This document shows positions 24,177 through 32,734 of a DNA stretch of 64,000 bases, in pieces. The stretch spans positions 1-64,000 of the forward strand of contig CAJYXJ010000065.1 of NCBI GenBank assembly GCA_913778085.1, given 5' to 3'. The translations under genes were made by a program, and so were the position numbers. How positions within the stretch are numbered: position 1 is the first letter of the stretch; each line of letters opens with the position of its first letter. The notes under the pieces were generated by a model, which searched no databases, was not told the DNA's origin, and was given only the letters and a program-made list of their open reading frames with translations. This stretch comes from an uncultured Chryseobacterium sp. (GTDB taxonomy: Bacteria > Bacteroidota > Bacteroidia > Flavobacteriales > Weeksellaceae).

Positions 24177-24184
24177 CAAATATA
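24177..24184 (-). promoter_or_regulatory. -7 box TATATTTG of the tyrS leader
   Basis: A perfect TAnnTTTG match on the minus strand ends 5 nt before the GTG of the leader peptide. No TTG occurs at 19-nt spacing (the position holds TTC). Confidence 0.6.
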
Positions 24185-24218
24185 GAAATTTTTTCAAATC
24201 TGCGAAAAGAAATATTTC

Positions 24219-24836
24219 CTACAGACGGTGGAGTCTTATAATATTTCCTTTGTAGAATTTAGTGGAATCATACAGTTCGGAAAAATGACGGTGCATTTCC
24301 GGTTTTGGCATGTTAGATTTATGTTCCTGATAAGCGGTTTCAGCGAGGGAATAAAGGCTTGAGTAACCGGATTTCAGGTAATCAAAATGAAAATCTATTT
24401 CACCGTTTTTATTGATCATCCCTGAAAAAAAGATCCCGTAGATCAGGAATGGATTAAAAACTTCAGAATCCGTTTTACAGCCGAGGCTTATGTTTGCATG
24501 TTTCTCATAATCTGCCAGGATCCCGTGGAAAGCTTCCACGTCCGATGCACCGGAAATCTCATGGAATATATCGATCCCGTGAGTAAATAACTGCGCTTGC
24601 AATTCTTCGGGATCCGCATCGCATTTGGCATCAAACCACCTGAAAATATCCAGCAGTTCTTCTTTTGAAATATCGTCTATATGATGAAGTGTTTTTTTCT
24701 TGATGAGCTCCAGGCTTGTTTTTTTATCATCCTGGAGAAATTGGAGAACATGCTCTTCTTCGCGGCAGAGTTTGTTGTATAAATTGATTTTTGCCACAAC
24801 CGGATTGGTCTTGATGAAGTAAAGTTTCTCTGCCAT
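24219..24836 (-). CDS. protein of unknown function
   Basis: The 205-residue soluble protein has no signal peptide or membrane segment. It starts MAEKLYFIKTNPVVAKINLY, then has a helical, charged middle with a Lys-rich ELIKKKTLHHIDDISKEELL and FRWFDAKCDADPEEL. Its C-terminal half is mixed, with FLIYGIFFSGMINKNGEIDF. I recognise no family. It is the last gene before the tyrS leader, and its stop lies 35 nt before the leader's -7 box, so tyrS appears to have its own promoter. Confidence 0.7.
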   Translation of the reverse strand: MAEKLYFIKTNPVVAKINLYNKLCREEEHVLQFLQDDKKTSLELIKKKTLHHIDDISKEELLDIFRWFDAKCDADPEELQAQLFTHGIDIFHEISGASDVEAFHGILADYEKHANISLGCKTDSEVFNPFLIYGIFFSGMINKNGEIDFHFDYLKSGYSSLYSLAETAYQEHKSNMPKPEMHRHFSELYDSTKFYKGNIIRLHRL

Positions 24837-24954
24837 ACTATTGGGTGATGCCTTGTTTTTCAGTAAATAACATGACTAAGTTAGTGAAAAAAAGGACATA
24901 AAGATACAGAGCGGTAATATTTCATACGCACTCTGTTTTTGCCGTTAATTTTTA

Positions 24955-25620
24955 TTATTGATCGAAAGCAGGCAGATGTTTTATGTCATCATTTAATACC
25001 ATCTCCTTCAGGGCTTTGTGAATCAGGCGGCGAACCACGGAAAGCGGATGGTCGGGAAATTCCTTATCGTACTCCTCTCTTTCGGATTTATTCATCAGGG
25101 CTCCCTCTCTGAATGAAGGGTCATAAGGGTCTTCAAACCAGTTTTTCAGCCCATCATCGTCGAAAGTGACCTCGCCGGTCTGGAAAAATTGGCTTAATAC
25201 AAGATTGTCCCTTATTCCCGTTGTTCCCACTTCAACTGCCTGGGCTTTAATTACAAAACTGCAGTTTTCAAAGGGTATGGTAACGGAAGCAAGATAGGTC
25301 ATCCCACGTTCCGGCTGCGGCATTTTAAAAATAGTTTTAACGCTGGGGATATCGTGAAGTTTGAATGCAGACACTTCAACGAGGCCTCCTCCTGATTCTG
25401 CAACCGACTGTCGGTAAAAATTCCGTAATTCTTCTACGTTTTTAACCGTTGGCAAATCAGGTGGGATGTTAAAAAAATAGAGAGAAATCAGAGCACTCTG
25501 CTCCGGATTTACCCAAACGATGCGTTCATCATTCTGTTCGAGGGTTTCCCATCCGAAAGTCGGGACAGAAATGGAGCGGATGTTTGCTTCAGGATTTTTT
25601 CTTTTAAAAAATGTGAACAT
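24955..25620 (-). CDS. protein of unknown function
   Basis: A 221-residue soluble protein without signal peptide. It has alternating strands in the first 150 residues (VPTFGWETLEQNDERIVWVN, then ALISLYFFN, SVKTIFKMPQ and MTYLASVTIPF) and an acidic helical end (SEREEYDKEFPDHPLSVVRR). No family recognised. The layout is reminiscent of small proteins found next to polymorphic toxins, but no toxin gene is nearby and I make no claim. It lies between two uncharacterised genes on the same strand. Confidence 0.7.
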   Translation of the reverse strand: MFTFFKRKNPEANIRSISVPTFGWETLEQNDERIVWVNPEQSALISLYFFNIPPDLPTVKNVEELRNFYRQSVAESGGGLVEVSAFKLHDIPSVKTIFKMPQPERGMTYLASVTIPFENCSFVIKAQAVEVGTTGIRDNLVLSQFFQTGEVTFDDDGLKNWFEDPYDPSFREGALMNKSEREEYDKEFPDHPLSVVRRLIHKALKEMVLNDDIKHLPAFDQ

Positions 25621-25692
25621 AGTTATTTGCTTTTAAAGTTTTTGATAAGATGTTTTTAAGTGATTTTTGATGCTTAAAATTAAATAAAATGA

Positions 25693-26076
25693 CTAACGGG
25701 ACTCGGGATCGAAATGGGCTTTAAAGGTTAGCGGATCTTCCGTTTTGTCTTCTGCTTCTTCGAGGTATTCGTGGTACTCTTCCGGATGTTTCCCCATGTA
25801 GGCCATAACAATCGCAAGGTTGATGAAAAGGTTTTTATCGGAAGAACCGAGATGGAGTGCTCTGTGCAGATGGGCCAGTGCCTGTTCGTCTTCTCCCATA
25901 TCGGAATAGACCGCACCGGTATTGATCAGAGCTGAGGTATTTTCCGGCTCAATCTGCAAAATTTCATCCAGTTCCCTGATCAGAAGATCGTTGATCGCAT
26001 CCCAGTGATCTTCGTTTTCCCATCTTTTGGCCTGAAGTTTTTTTACATTTTTTAATCTTGTTATAATGTCACTCAT
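25693..26076 (-). CDS. tetratricopeptide repeat protein
   Basis: The 127-residue protein has TPR-like repeats: NTSALINTGAVYSDMGEDEQ, ALAHLHRALHLGSSDKNLFI, then NLAIVMAYMGKHPEEYHEYL, with the W/L/G/Y/A/P spacing of TPR helix pairs. These form a scaffold for protein contacts. No enzymatic domain is present. It is 72 nt upstream of the uncharacterised 221-residue gene, so the two are probably co-transcribed. Confidence 0.75.
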   Translation of the reverse strand: MSDIITRLKNVKKLQAKRWENEDHWDAINDLLIRELDEILQIEPENTSALINTGAVYSDMGEDEQALAHLHRALHLGSSDKNLFINLAIVMAYMGKHPEEYHEYLEEAEDKTEDPLTFKAHFDPESR

Positions 26077-26095
26077 GATGCAATTTTCCTTTTAA

Positions 26096-26632
26096 TTAAA
26101 AATTATATACAAATGATAATCGGACGGGAATATTTGACACATCATCCGCGTGATCGTCATAAATAACCGGAGTAAAATAAATCCTGATCCAGGTTGTGCT
26201 CTCATCATTGTCGCTCCAGCTGAGAATATGTCCGTAACTGATCTCTCCCAGGACTCTGTTATAATTGGTCTTGGGACGGTTCCCGTATTCGGATGATCCG
26301 ACGAAAATTTTGGAATAGCTTGCGCCGATACCGATATTATTTGACCGGTGAAACTTCCATAAAACCTCTACAGGCAAATTGATATGTGCAAAATTGGGAA
26401 CGGAATTTTCCGGATGTTTACTTTCTTCGTCACCTGAACCGGGTACGTATCCGGCTTTTAAACCGGTATTCATTGCAAACTGGGAAAAGTTGAATATAGA
26501 TCTTGTGTAGCCGATGTGAAGAAATCCTAAGTTTCCCAGTACGCCAAATTCTATATTATTTTTAAGTTCCTGTGAATGATAGTTGTTAAAGCTTAGCATA
26601 AAAACCAGGCAGATAAAGATTATTTTTTTCAA
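26096..26632 (-). CDS. exported beta-strand-rich protein, probably outer membrane
   Basis: The TTG at 26632 (LKKIIFICLVFMLSFNNYHSQ, read with initial Met) is the best start because it begins a perfect signal peptide. A longer frame to 26704 puts 24 unconserved residues in front. The 178-residue product alternates strands with Gly and aromatic residues (NIEFGVLGNLGFLHIGYTRS, LPVEVLWKFHRSNNIGIGAS) and ends in RLSFVYNF, a terminal Phe typical of outer-membrane barrels. Function unknown; small barrel of about eight strands is likely. Confidence 0.7.
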   Translation of the reverse strand: MKKIIFICLVFMLSFNNYHSQELKNNIEFGVLGNLGFLHIGYTRSIFNFSQFAMNTGLKAGYVPGSGDEESKHPENSVPNFAHINLPVEVLWKFHRSNNIGIGASYSKIFVGSSEYGNRPKTNYNRVLGEISYGHILSWSDNDESTTWIRIYFTPVIYDDHADDVSNIPVRLSFVYNF

Positions 26633-26704
26633 ATGACAGGTGGTAAGTTTAGTTTTACATCGGCGGAAGATAAGAAAATCCTCTGACAAAGTGTAAAATG
26701 ACAT

Positions 26705-27163
26705 CTAATCGATTTCAAATATCGCTGAAAGTCTTTCAAATTTCGACAGATTGATGAACTCTTTCTGCTTAAGCTTCACGGTCTCATTGTTTTTAGTATA
26801 TTCCATCTCGATAATGTAGGCGTATTGGTTAGAAGCCATTTCTATTTGGGTTAAGGAATTGGCGGGAAGTATGACGGCTATTTTGTTTTCGCCTTCCAAG
26901 TGGCCGTCCAGTTTTATCTTGTCCTCAGCTTTTTTGAAGTCTTTTACACTGGAGGCTTTGCTGGAAAGCAGCGTAACATTTTTGTGAAAGATCCCTTCTT
27001 CTTCGTGATAGAAAGAAGTACTGTTTTTGCGAGAAGGAAGAGTCAGAACGATTTTCTGACTTTCAGAAGTTGTATTTCTTACATAAAAATACATGCCTAT
27101 GGAACAGCTGTTCATGATAAAAAGCAGGGACAGGCAGAGGAAAATTTTGAGATTGATTTTCAC
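26705..27163 (-). CDS. lipoprotein of unknown function
   Basis: The 152-residue protein has a lipobox after a hydrophobic signal (MKINLKIFLCLSLLFIMNSC), so Cys20 should be lipidated. The mature part has a run of strands (YFYVRNTTSESQKIVLTLPS, SQIEM-type loops, YAYIIEMEYTKNNETVKLKQ). No family recognised. It immediately precedes the exported beta-strand protein, so the pair may act together at the outer membrane. Confidence 0.75.
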   Translation of the reverse strand: MKINLKIFLCLSLLFIMNSCSIGMYFYVRNTTSESQKIVLTLPSRKNSTSFYHEEEGIFHKNVTLLSSKASSVKDFKKAEDKIKLDGHLEGENKIAVILPANSLTQIEMASNQYAYIIEMEYTKNNETVKLKQKEFINLSKFERLSAIFEID

Positions 27164-27336
27164 GGAATTTGATTTTCTAGCATAACGGTAAATTCCATGA
27201 ATAATTTTATTTTTTGGAATTCATGAATTATTTCTACTTCATCTGATGCTCAGACAATTCTTTTTGAAGACTTCTAAAGGTTTATGTATGGTTTTTTGAA
27301 TTTAAAACGGATAATCTGGATTGTCCTCTACATTAT

Positions 27337-27810
27337 TTAAACCAACTGTTTCTCCATTTTAATATCTGCTCTTTCATACAAACCCGATTCGAGCGGGATT
27401 TCCCGGAATCCGTATTTTTTGTAGAGGTGTATGGCAGACTGTAACCTTGTATTGGAATACAGGACCAGTTTTTCAATGGAAAGTTCTTCGGCATATTTGA
27501 TACAATGCTCAAGCAGTACCGTTCCGATTCCGTGGCCCTGAGCTTTTCCGGAAACAGCCATTTTACCGAGCTCGAAAACAGATTCAGATTTTTTAAGTAA
27601 GGACGCTGTTCCTACGATTTCACCGTTAAGTTTTGCGTAAAAGATGAATCCGCCTTTCTCAATAATTTCTTTTTTCGGATCGGATAACGAAACCCGATCA
27701 CCTTCTTCGATCCTGAAATATTTTTCCAGCCATTCATAATTAAGGATTTTAATATGATCCTGAAGATCATTGGAAAAGGGGATGATTTGGATAGGATAAG
27801 TTTCTTGCAT
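27337..27810 (-). CDS. GNAT family N-acetyltransferase
   Basis: The ATG at 27810 (MQETYPIQIIPFSNDLQDHI) is preferred; another lies 18 nt upstream. The 157-residue protein has GNAT motifs: VGTASLLKKSESVFELGKMA, then VSGKAQGHGIGTVLLEHCI, the acetyl-CoA-binding Q/R-x-x-G-x-G/A turn (QGHGIG), and VLYSNTRLQSAIHLYKKYGF. It transfers an acetyl group from acetyl-CoA to an unknown amine. It is separated from its neighbours by a terminator on one side and a gap on the other. Confidence 0.88.
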   Translation of the reverse strand: MQETYPIQIIPFSNDLQDHIKILNYEWLEKYFRIEEGDRVSLSDPKKEIIEKGGFIFYAKLNGEIVGTASLLKKSESVFELGKMAVSGKAQGHGIGTVLLEHCIKYAEELSIEKLVLYSNTRLQSAIHLYKKYGFREIPLESGLYERADIKMEKQLV

Positions 27811-27842
27811 AAAGTTAATTGTATTCAATTAAATGGAATGAC

Positions 27843-27874
27843 AAAGCCTTTACCATCACAAGATAAAGGCTTTA
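27843..27874 (-). terminator. intrinsic terminator after the M3 peptidase gene
   Basis: AAAGCCTTTA / TAAAGGCTTT stem with a loop of about 11 nt and A/T-rich flanks. It ends the minus-strand peptidase transcript before the acetyltransferase gene. Confidence 0.7.
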
Positions 27875-27887
27875 TATTTAAATTGGC

Positions 27888-29936
27888 CTACCCAAACGCC
27901 CTCTTCAGCAGACTCTCCACTTTTGGCTCGCTTCCCCTGAAGCTTTTGTACAGTTCCATCGGATCTTTGGTGCCGCCGGATGAAAGCAGGACTTTATATT
28001 TGGCGGCAATTTCCGGGTTGAAGATCCCGTTTTCCTTGAAGTACTGGAAAGCGTCGGCATCGAGGACTTCCGCCCACTTGTAGGAATAATATCCTGCAGA
28101 ATAACCGCCCTGGAAAATATGCGAGAAGCTCGGGCTCATCGCCGTTTCAGGATTGGCAGGGTATAATTGGGTTGCTTTCGTGTATTCATCCTCAAATTCC
28201 TTCACGCTTTTACGTTCCAACTCTCCAACTTTTGTATGGTAATTCATATCCAGCAGTCCGAAACCAAGCTGTCTGAGGGTTTGGTAGCCTTCCATAAAGT
28301 TTTTCGACTGGGCGATTTTTTCAATTTTTTCGTCAGGCAAAACTTCGCCGGTTTTATAATGTTTCGCGAATGTTTTCAGGAATTCCGGCTCATAGCAGAA
28401 ATTTTCCAGGAACTGCGACGGCAATTCCACAAAATCCCATTTCACGGAAGTCCCGGAAAGGGTAGGGTATTGGGTATTGGCCAGCATCCCGTGCAACGCA
28501 TGGCCGAATTCATGGAACAGCGTGGTCACTTCCTGGAACGTCAGTAAGCTCGGCGTGTCTTTCGTCGGTTTGGTAAAATTGCAGACAATGGAAATATGCG
28601 GACGTGAATTTTCCCCGTCTTTCTGGTACTGGTTTTTATAACTCGTCATCCATGCGCCTGCCCTTTTGCCTTTTCGCGGGAAATAGTCGACATACAGCAG
28701 GGCTTTGAATTGTTTTTCAATCATTCCTGAACTGGATGCTGCAATTGTTTCTTGGACTTCATAAACCTTTACATCTTCATGATATTTGGGAATATCATTT
28801 CTTTCCTCAAAACTAAGGTGGAAAAGTTCTTCGGCTAAGCCAAAGACGGCATCCTGAACCTGGTTCAACGGGAAATAAGGTTTCAGTTCCTCATCGTTTA
28901 AATCATATTTCGCTTTACGGAGCTTTTCCGCGTAAAAAGCATGGTCATAAGCCTGCATTTCTTCAATACCGTCAGCTTTAGCCAATGTCTTTAACTCTTC
29001 GATCTCTTTGGCGGCGTAAGGTTGCGCTTTGATTAAAAGTTCATTCAGGAAATCGATTACTTTTGCCGGAGATTTTGCCATTCTTTCTTCCAGGACATAT
29101 TCCGCATAGTTTTTATAGCCAAGCAGTTCTGCTTTCTGCTGCTTGAGTGAAAGAAGTTCTTTAATAAGACCCTGGTTATCGAATTCTCCGCCGTCAAAAG
29201 ACTTTTTACCGTTGGCCAATGCCAGTTCCTTTCTCAGATTCCGGTTTTCCGCATACGTCATTAAGGGGATGTAGCTCGGGTACTGAAGCGTTACCACCCA
29301 TCCTTCCAGATTCCTTTCTTTTGCTTCTTCGGCATATTGTTTCAGGATCGCATCGGGAATTCCTGCAAGGTCTTCTTTACGGGTAATGTGCTTAAAATAA
29401 TGATTGGTGGAAGCCAGGACATTCTGCCCGAACTGAAGCGACTTTAAAGACAAATCCATGTTGATTTTCTTTAATTTTTCCTTGTCTTCCTCATTCAGCA
29501 GGGCACCGCTTCTTACAAAACCTTTATAAGTCTCGTTTAATAGCATCTGCTGCTCCTCGTTAAGGCTGTATTTTTCTTTTTCGTCGTAGACTTTTTTAAT
29601 TTTGTTAAATAAAGCTTCGTTCTGGGAAATTTTTGAAGAATATTCCGTTAAGATCGGGGAAACTTCCTGGGCGATCTTCTGTAGCTCGTCGCTGGTTTCG
29701 GCAGAATTCAGGTTAAAGAAAATATTGGAGGCTCTGTCCAGCTGCTCCCCGGAATAGGCCAGGGCTTCAATTACATTTTCAAAAGTTGGTTCTGTAGGAT
29801 TATTGACGATCTCATCAATTTCCTCTTCCGATTTTTGGATCAGCTCTTTAAAAGCAGGAAGAAAATCTTCATTATTGATCTGATCAAATGGAGCCGAATG
29901 ATATGGGGTATTAAATTTTTCCGTTAAAATAGTCAT
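27888..29936 (-). CDS. M3 family metallopeptidase (Dcp/oligopeptidase A type)
   Basis: The 682-residue protein has the M3 zinc motif HEFGH (475-479, in FHEFGHALHGMLANTQYPTL), followed by a downstream ETFxxE-like region (WDFVELPSQFLENFCYEPEF). The N-terminal helical part (FNTPYHSAPFDQINNEDFLP) matches Dcp and OpdA. It hydrolyses short peptides in the cytoplasm or periplasm; no signal peptide is visible, so a cytoplasmic site is likely. Length and motifs are normal. Confidence 0.93.
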   Translation of the reverse strand: MTILTEKFNTPYHSAPFDQINNEDFLPAFKELIQKSEEEIDEIVNNPTEPTFENVIEALAYSGEQLDRASNIFFNLNSAETSDELQKIAQEVSPILTEYSSKISQNEALFNKIKKVYDEKEKYSLNEEQQMLLNETYKGFVRSGALLNEEDKEKLKKINMDLSLKSLQFGQNVLASTNHYFKHITRKEDLAGIPDAILKQYAEEAKERNLEGWVVTLQYPSYIPLMTYAENRNLRKELALANGKKSFDGGEFDNQGLIKELLSLKQQKAELLGYKNYAEYVLEERMAKSPAKVIDFLNELLIKAQPYAAKEIEELKTLAKADGIEEMQAYDHAFYAEKLRKAKYDLNDEELKPYFPLNQVQDAVFGLAEELFHLSFEERNDIPKYHEDVKVYEVQETIAASSSGMIEKQFKALLYVDYFPRKGKRAGAWMTSYKNQYQKDGENSRPHISIVCNFTKPTKDTPSLLTFQEVTTLFHEFGHALHGMLANTQYPTLSGTSVKWDFVELPSQFLENFCYEPEFLKTFAKHYKTGEVLPDEKIEKIAQSKNFMEGYQTLRQLGFGLLDMNYHTKVGELERKSVKEFEDEYTKATQLYPANPETAMSPSFSHIFQGGYSAGYYSYKWAEVLDADAFQYFKENGIFNPEIAAKYKVLLSSGGTKDPMELYKSFRGSEPKVESLLKRAFG

Positions 29937-30149
29937 AGTCTCATTTTAGTATTTGTAAATGTAACGATTCTGATGAACCGACAGCGAAATTGCTCAAAAA
30001 TAATGCCTGAGCCCGGTGATGTGACAAAATTGACGGGATTGCATAATCTTGTCATATGCGAAGCCGGAATATACCGGAATTGATTACATTTGACAGCATC
30101 CGGATTATCTCCTTATCTAAAAAAAATTAACCTCTAAAATACGGTGACT

Positions 30150-30683
30150 ATGAAAACATTTCTAAAAATTATCGGTATCCTGATTATCTTATTTGTCGTG
30201 TACGCTGTTATTGCCATGCTGGCTTTCGGCAAAAACTATCATTATGAAAAATCCATAGTGATCAATGCGCCGAAAGAGAAGATCTGGCAGCAGATCAGTT
30301 CCATGCAGGCCGTCAGCCAATGGAATCCCTGGCTGAAGCTGGATCCGAAAATGAAACTCGTATATTCGGGAACGGCAGGGCAGGTGGGAGATCAATATTG
30401 TTGGGACAGCAAAAACAATGATGCAGGTGCGGGGTGCCAACAGATCAAAGAACTGGTTCCGTACCAAAGACAGAAAACGGAAATGATTTTCAAAAAGCCG
30501 TTTGAAGGACAGGCGACAGCCGACATGATTCTTTCTCCCGAAGGCAATGCCACAAAAGTTACCTGGACGATGGATACCGAGCAGGATCCTGTGATGAAAA
30601 TCATGAGGCCGATGATGGATTACCAGATGGGAAAATCTTATGAAGAAGGACTGAACAACCTGAAAAAATTAGCTGAAAAATAA
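30150..30683 (+). CDS. SRPBCC family protein with N-terminal membrane anchor
   Basis: The ATG at 30150 is the clear start (MKTFLKIIGILIILFVVYAV); a GTG 6 nt upstream is also in frame. The first 26 residues form a membrane helix. The rest is a polyketide cyclase-like START fold (SIVINAPKEKIWQQISSMQA, then VSQWNPWLKLDPKMKL). The 177-residue product probably holds a ligand-binding domain at the membrane surface. The ligand is unknown. It is divergent from the M3 peptidase. Confidence 0.85.
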   Translation: MKTFLKIIGILIILFVVYAVIAMLAFGKNYHYEKSIVINAPKEKIWQQISSMQAVSQWNPWLKLDPKMKLVYSGTAGQVGDQYCWDSKNNDAGAGCQQIKELVPYQRQKTEMIFKKPFEGQATADMILSPEGNATKVTWTMDTEQDPVMKIMRPMMDYQMGKSYEEGLNNLKKLAEK

Positions 30684-30687
30684 AATG

Positions 30688-30716
30688 AAAGCCTTGTCGA
30701 CGGACAGGGCTTTAAT
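30688..30716 (+). terminator. intrinsic terminator
   Basis: AAAGCCTTGTC-GACG-GACAGGGCTTT (one G-U pair), followed by AATATTC, after the SRPBCC gene. Confidence 0.65.
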
Positions 30717-30805
30717 ATTCCTACATATCATCTCATTATGTTATTTTATGTTAAGCCGAATAGAGATTATTTAAAAAATATTATCTTTATATAAAGATTC
30801 GATAC

Positions 30806-31255
30806 ATGGAGAAGATAGTATTTGAAAAGAACAACATCAGGAATTATGTAAAAGACGTAATTGCCGGAAAAATAGAGAAACTGAAAAATTTTATAGAATT
30901 TACCCTTGAAGCAAGCCGTGAAATAAAAAAGACCCCGAAATATGACAGCATGAGAGAAGAAATGCAGGAGGAAATCTACCAGATGCAGCGTCAGCTGGGA
31001 GCGTTGCATGATCTTCGAAGAAATATGGCCAAGGTTCTCAACAATTCTACCGACAGGGTGCAGTTGGGCTCATTGGTGATTACCAATAAAGCCCGGTTTT
31101 ATATTTCGGTCTCTCTGGGGGAATTTTTCTTTGAAGGCGACCGCTTTTATGCGATTTCCGCAGAAAGTCCCATGGCTAAAAAAATGATGGGCATGAAACC
31201 CGGCGATGAATTTACCCTAAATAAAATCCATCAGAAGATTGTAGACGTGCTCTAA
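30806..31255 (+). CDS. stand-alone Gre-like factor (GreA/GreB C-terminal fold)
   Basis: The 149-residue protein has an N-terminal helical region with a coiled-coil character (REIKKTPKYDSMREEMQEEI, then YQMQRQLGALHDLRRNM) and a C-terminal Gre fold ending SPMAKKMMGMKPGDEFTLNK, very like the SPLGKALLGKKVGD signature of GreA. Gre factors bind RNA polymerase through the C-terminal domain and put a coiled coil into the secondary channel. Similar Flavobacteria proteins are often labelled '3-oxoacyl-ACP synthase', which this sequence does not support. Confidence 0.75.
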   Translation: MEKIVFEKNNIRNYVKDVIAGKIEKLKNFIEFTLEASREIKKTPKYDSMREEMQEEIYQMQRQLGALHDLRRNMAKVLNNSTDRVQLGSLVITNKARFYISVSLGEFFFEGDRFYAISAESPMAKKMMGMKPGDEFTLNKIHQKIVDVL

Positions 31256-31267
31256 CTTTAAAAATCC

Positions 31268-31303
31268 GGAAAAACTTCAAATAAAATTTGGAGTTTTATT
31301 TTT
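31268..31303 (+). terminator. probable intrinsic terminator
   Basis: AAAACTTCAAAT / ATTTGGAGTTTT stem (one mismatch or G-U) followed by ATTTTTATTT, after the Gre-like gene. Confidence 0.6.
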
Positions 31304-31337
31304 ATTTAGTACCTTGCAATGCATATTACATTATATT

Positions 31338-31973
31338 ATGACATTTGAAAAATTACGATTAAACCGGCTGAACCAGTGGATCATTATTCATTTACGTTAT
31401 CTTGTAGGATTTGCATTTTTCCCTTCAGGGCTTATTAAGATGACGGGAGAGCGATTTACTAGAATTTCTGTGGACGATCCCATCGGATATTTTTTTGAAG
31501 CGCTGTACCAGTCCGGGTTTTACTGGAATTTTCTGGGAACAGCACAGGTCTTGGCAGGTTTACTGTTGGTAACGCAGCGGTTTGCCACTTTGGGAGCATT
31601 GTTATTTTTAGCTATTTTATCCAATATCTGGATCATTACCCTCAGCCTGTCGTTTGGAGGTACATCGGTAATTACTTCCCTGATGATGATTGCGGTACTT
31701 ATCTTGGTGATCTGGGACAGGCACAAGCTGCTTCCCCTCGTCAGCTACAACAGCACAATCTCTGTAAAAGCATATCCTGATCCGGACCGTATTTGGGTAA
31801 TGGCAGGGGCGGTTTATGCATTTTGCTTTATAGCCCTGTATCTGCTCGGGCCCACCAATATAAATGACCATACCTATTGGATAGCGATATTCCTGGGGGT
31901 AACGATTCTGCTGACCTTTATCATCAGTAATTATAAAGCTTACAAAAACAGAAAACTATTAGTAAACCCTTAA
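31338..31973 (+). CDS. DoxX-like membrane protein
   Basis: The ATG at 31338 (MTFEKLRLNRLNQWIIIHLR) gives 211 residues with five or six membrane helices. The pattern HLRYLVGFAFFPSGLIKMTG, AQVLAGLLLVTQRFATLGAL and ILSNIWIITLSLSFGG resembles the DoxX family, which includes terminal-oxidase partners and small quinone-linked proteins. The function of this branch is not known. It lies 45 nt upstream of the nitroreductase, possibly the same transcript. Confidence 0.7.
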   Translation: MTFEKLRLNRLNQWIIIHLRYLVGFAFFPSGLIKMTGERFTRISVDDPIGYFFEALYQSGFYWNFLGTAQVLAGLLLVTQRFATLGALLFLAILSNIWIITLSLSFGGTSVITSLMMIAVLILVIWDRHKLLPLVSYNSTISVKAYPDPDRIWVMAGAVYAFCFIALYLLGPTNINDHTYWIAIFLGVTILLTFIISNYKAYKNRKLLVNP

Positions 31974-32018
31974 AACAGAAAAAACTCATAATTGACCGAT
32001 ATGTTGTAATTTTGTTTC

Positions 32019-32531
32019 ATGAATAAAGCAGACGTTTTAAAAGAAATTATAGAACAGAGAAGAAGTATTTTCCCGAAAGACTATACAGATACCGAAATTC
32101 CTCAGGAAATTCTGGAGGACATTTTACACTCGGCGACACTAGCTCCCAATCATAAAAGGACCAAACCGTGGCGTTTCAAAACCTTCAGAGGGGAAGAAAA
32201 AGCCGGTCTTGCCTCCGAAATGCAGGCCATCTATAAAGCAACCCAGCCCGAACAGGTGTTTTTAGAGAAAAAGTACAACGACATCGGCTTTAAGATCAAT
32301 AAAGCAGATGCCGTGGTTTCCATTGTGGTGAATTTCAGCGGAATGGTTCCGGAATGGGAAGAGATTGCCGCCGTTTCCATGGCTGTCCAGAATATGTATC
32401 TTACCTGTACTGCCAACGGAATCGGCTGTTACTGGAGCTCTCCGAAGCTGGTAGATTACCTGAAAGCATCCCTGACCATTGAAGAAAACCAGAAATGCCT
32501 GGGCCTGTTTTACTTAGGAAATCTGGAATAA
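32019..32531 (+). CDS. nitroreductase family protein
   Basis: The 170-residue protein has the FMN-nitroreductase layout: IIEQRRSIFPKDYTDTEIPQ, then HSATLAPNHKRTKPWRFKTF, a linker region (VSIVVNFSGMVPEWEEIAAV) and NGIGCYWSSPKLVDYLKASL. The phosphate-binding Arg and APNHKRTKPW loop of the YdjA-type branch are visible. It would act as a dimeric FMN enzyme using NAD(P)H on an unknown oxidised substrate. Confidence 0.88.
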   Translation: MNKADVLKEIIEQRRSIFPKDYTDTEIPQEILEDILHSATLAPNHKRTKPWRFKTFRGEEKAGLASEMQAIYKATQPEQVFLEKKYNDIGFKINKADAVVSIVVNFSGMVPEWEEIAAVSMAVQNMYLTCTANGIGCYWSSPKLVDYLKASLTIEENQKCLGLFYLGNLE

Positions 32532-32678
32532 AATAGTCCTGATCGAGCGGCCTGTCTGAGCTCTTTTTCTTTGAAGAAGAAAAAAGCGAGTAGTGAGAGC
32601 AGGTTCCCGGCTCCTAAAATAAATAACGGGAATTTGTAAAACTTTTTATTTGGGTCTTTTTACTTTAAACTTTTTTAG

Positions 32679-32686
32679 TATCTTTG
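32679..32686 (+). promoter_or_regulatory. -7 box TATCTTTG before rpsP
   Basis: A perfect TAnnTTTG match, 48 nt before the rpsP start, leaving room for a short 5' leader. No TTG at ideal spacing. Confidence 0.5.
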
Positions 32687-32734
32687 CACTCTTAAATATT
32701 TAACTGGGACGAGTTCCCGTAAAATTCAAACATT

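Noticed and set aside
24022-24184. T-box riboswitch for tyrS
   Set aside because: The conserved T-box sequence is missing, and T-boxes belong mainly to Firmicutes. The leader peptide and competing hairpins explain the region.
30001-30050. TGACAA ... TTGTCA dyad between the M3 peptidase and SRPBCC genes
   Set aside because: Only 6 bp match over 21 nt of spacing, which is expected by chance in AT-rich DNA.
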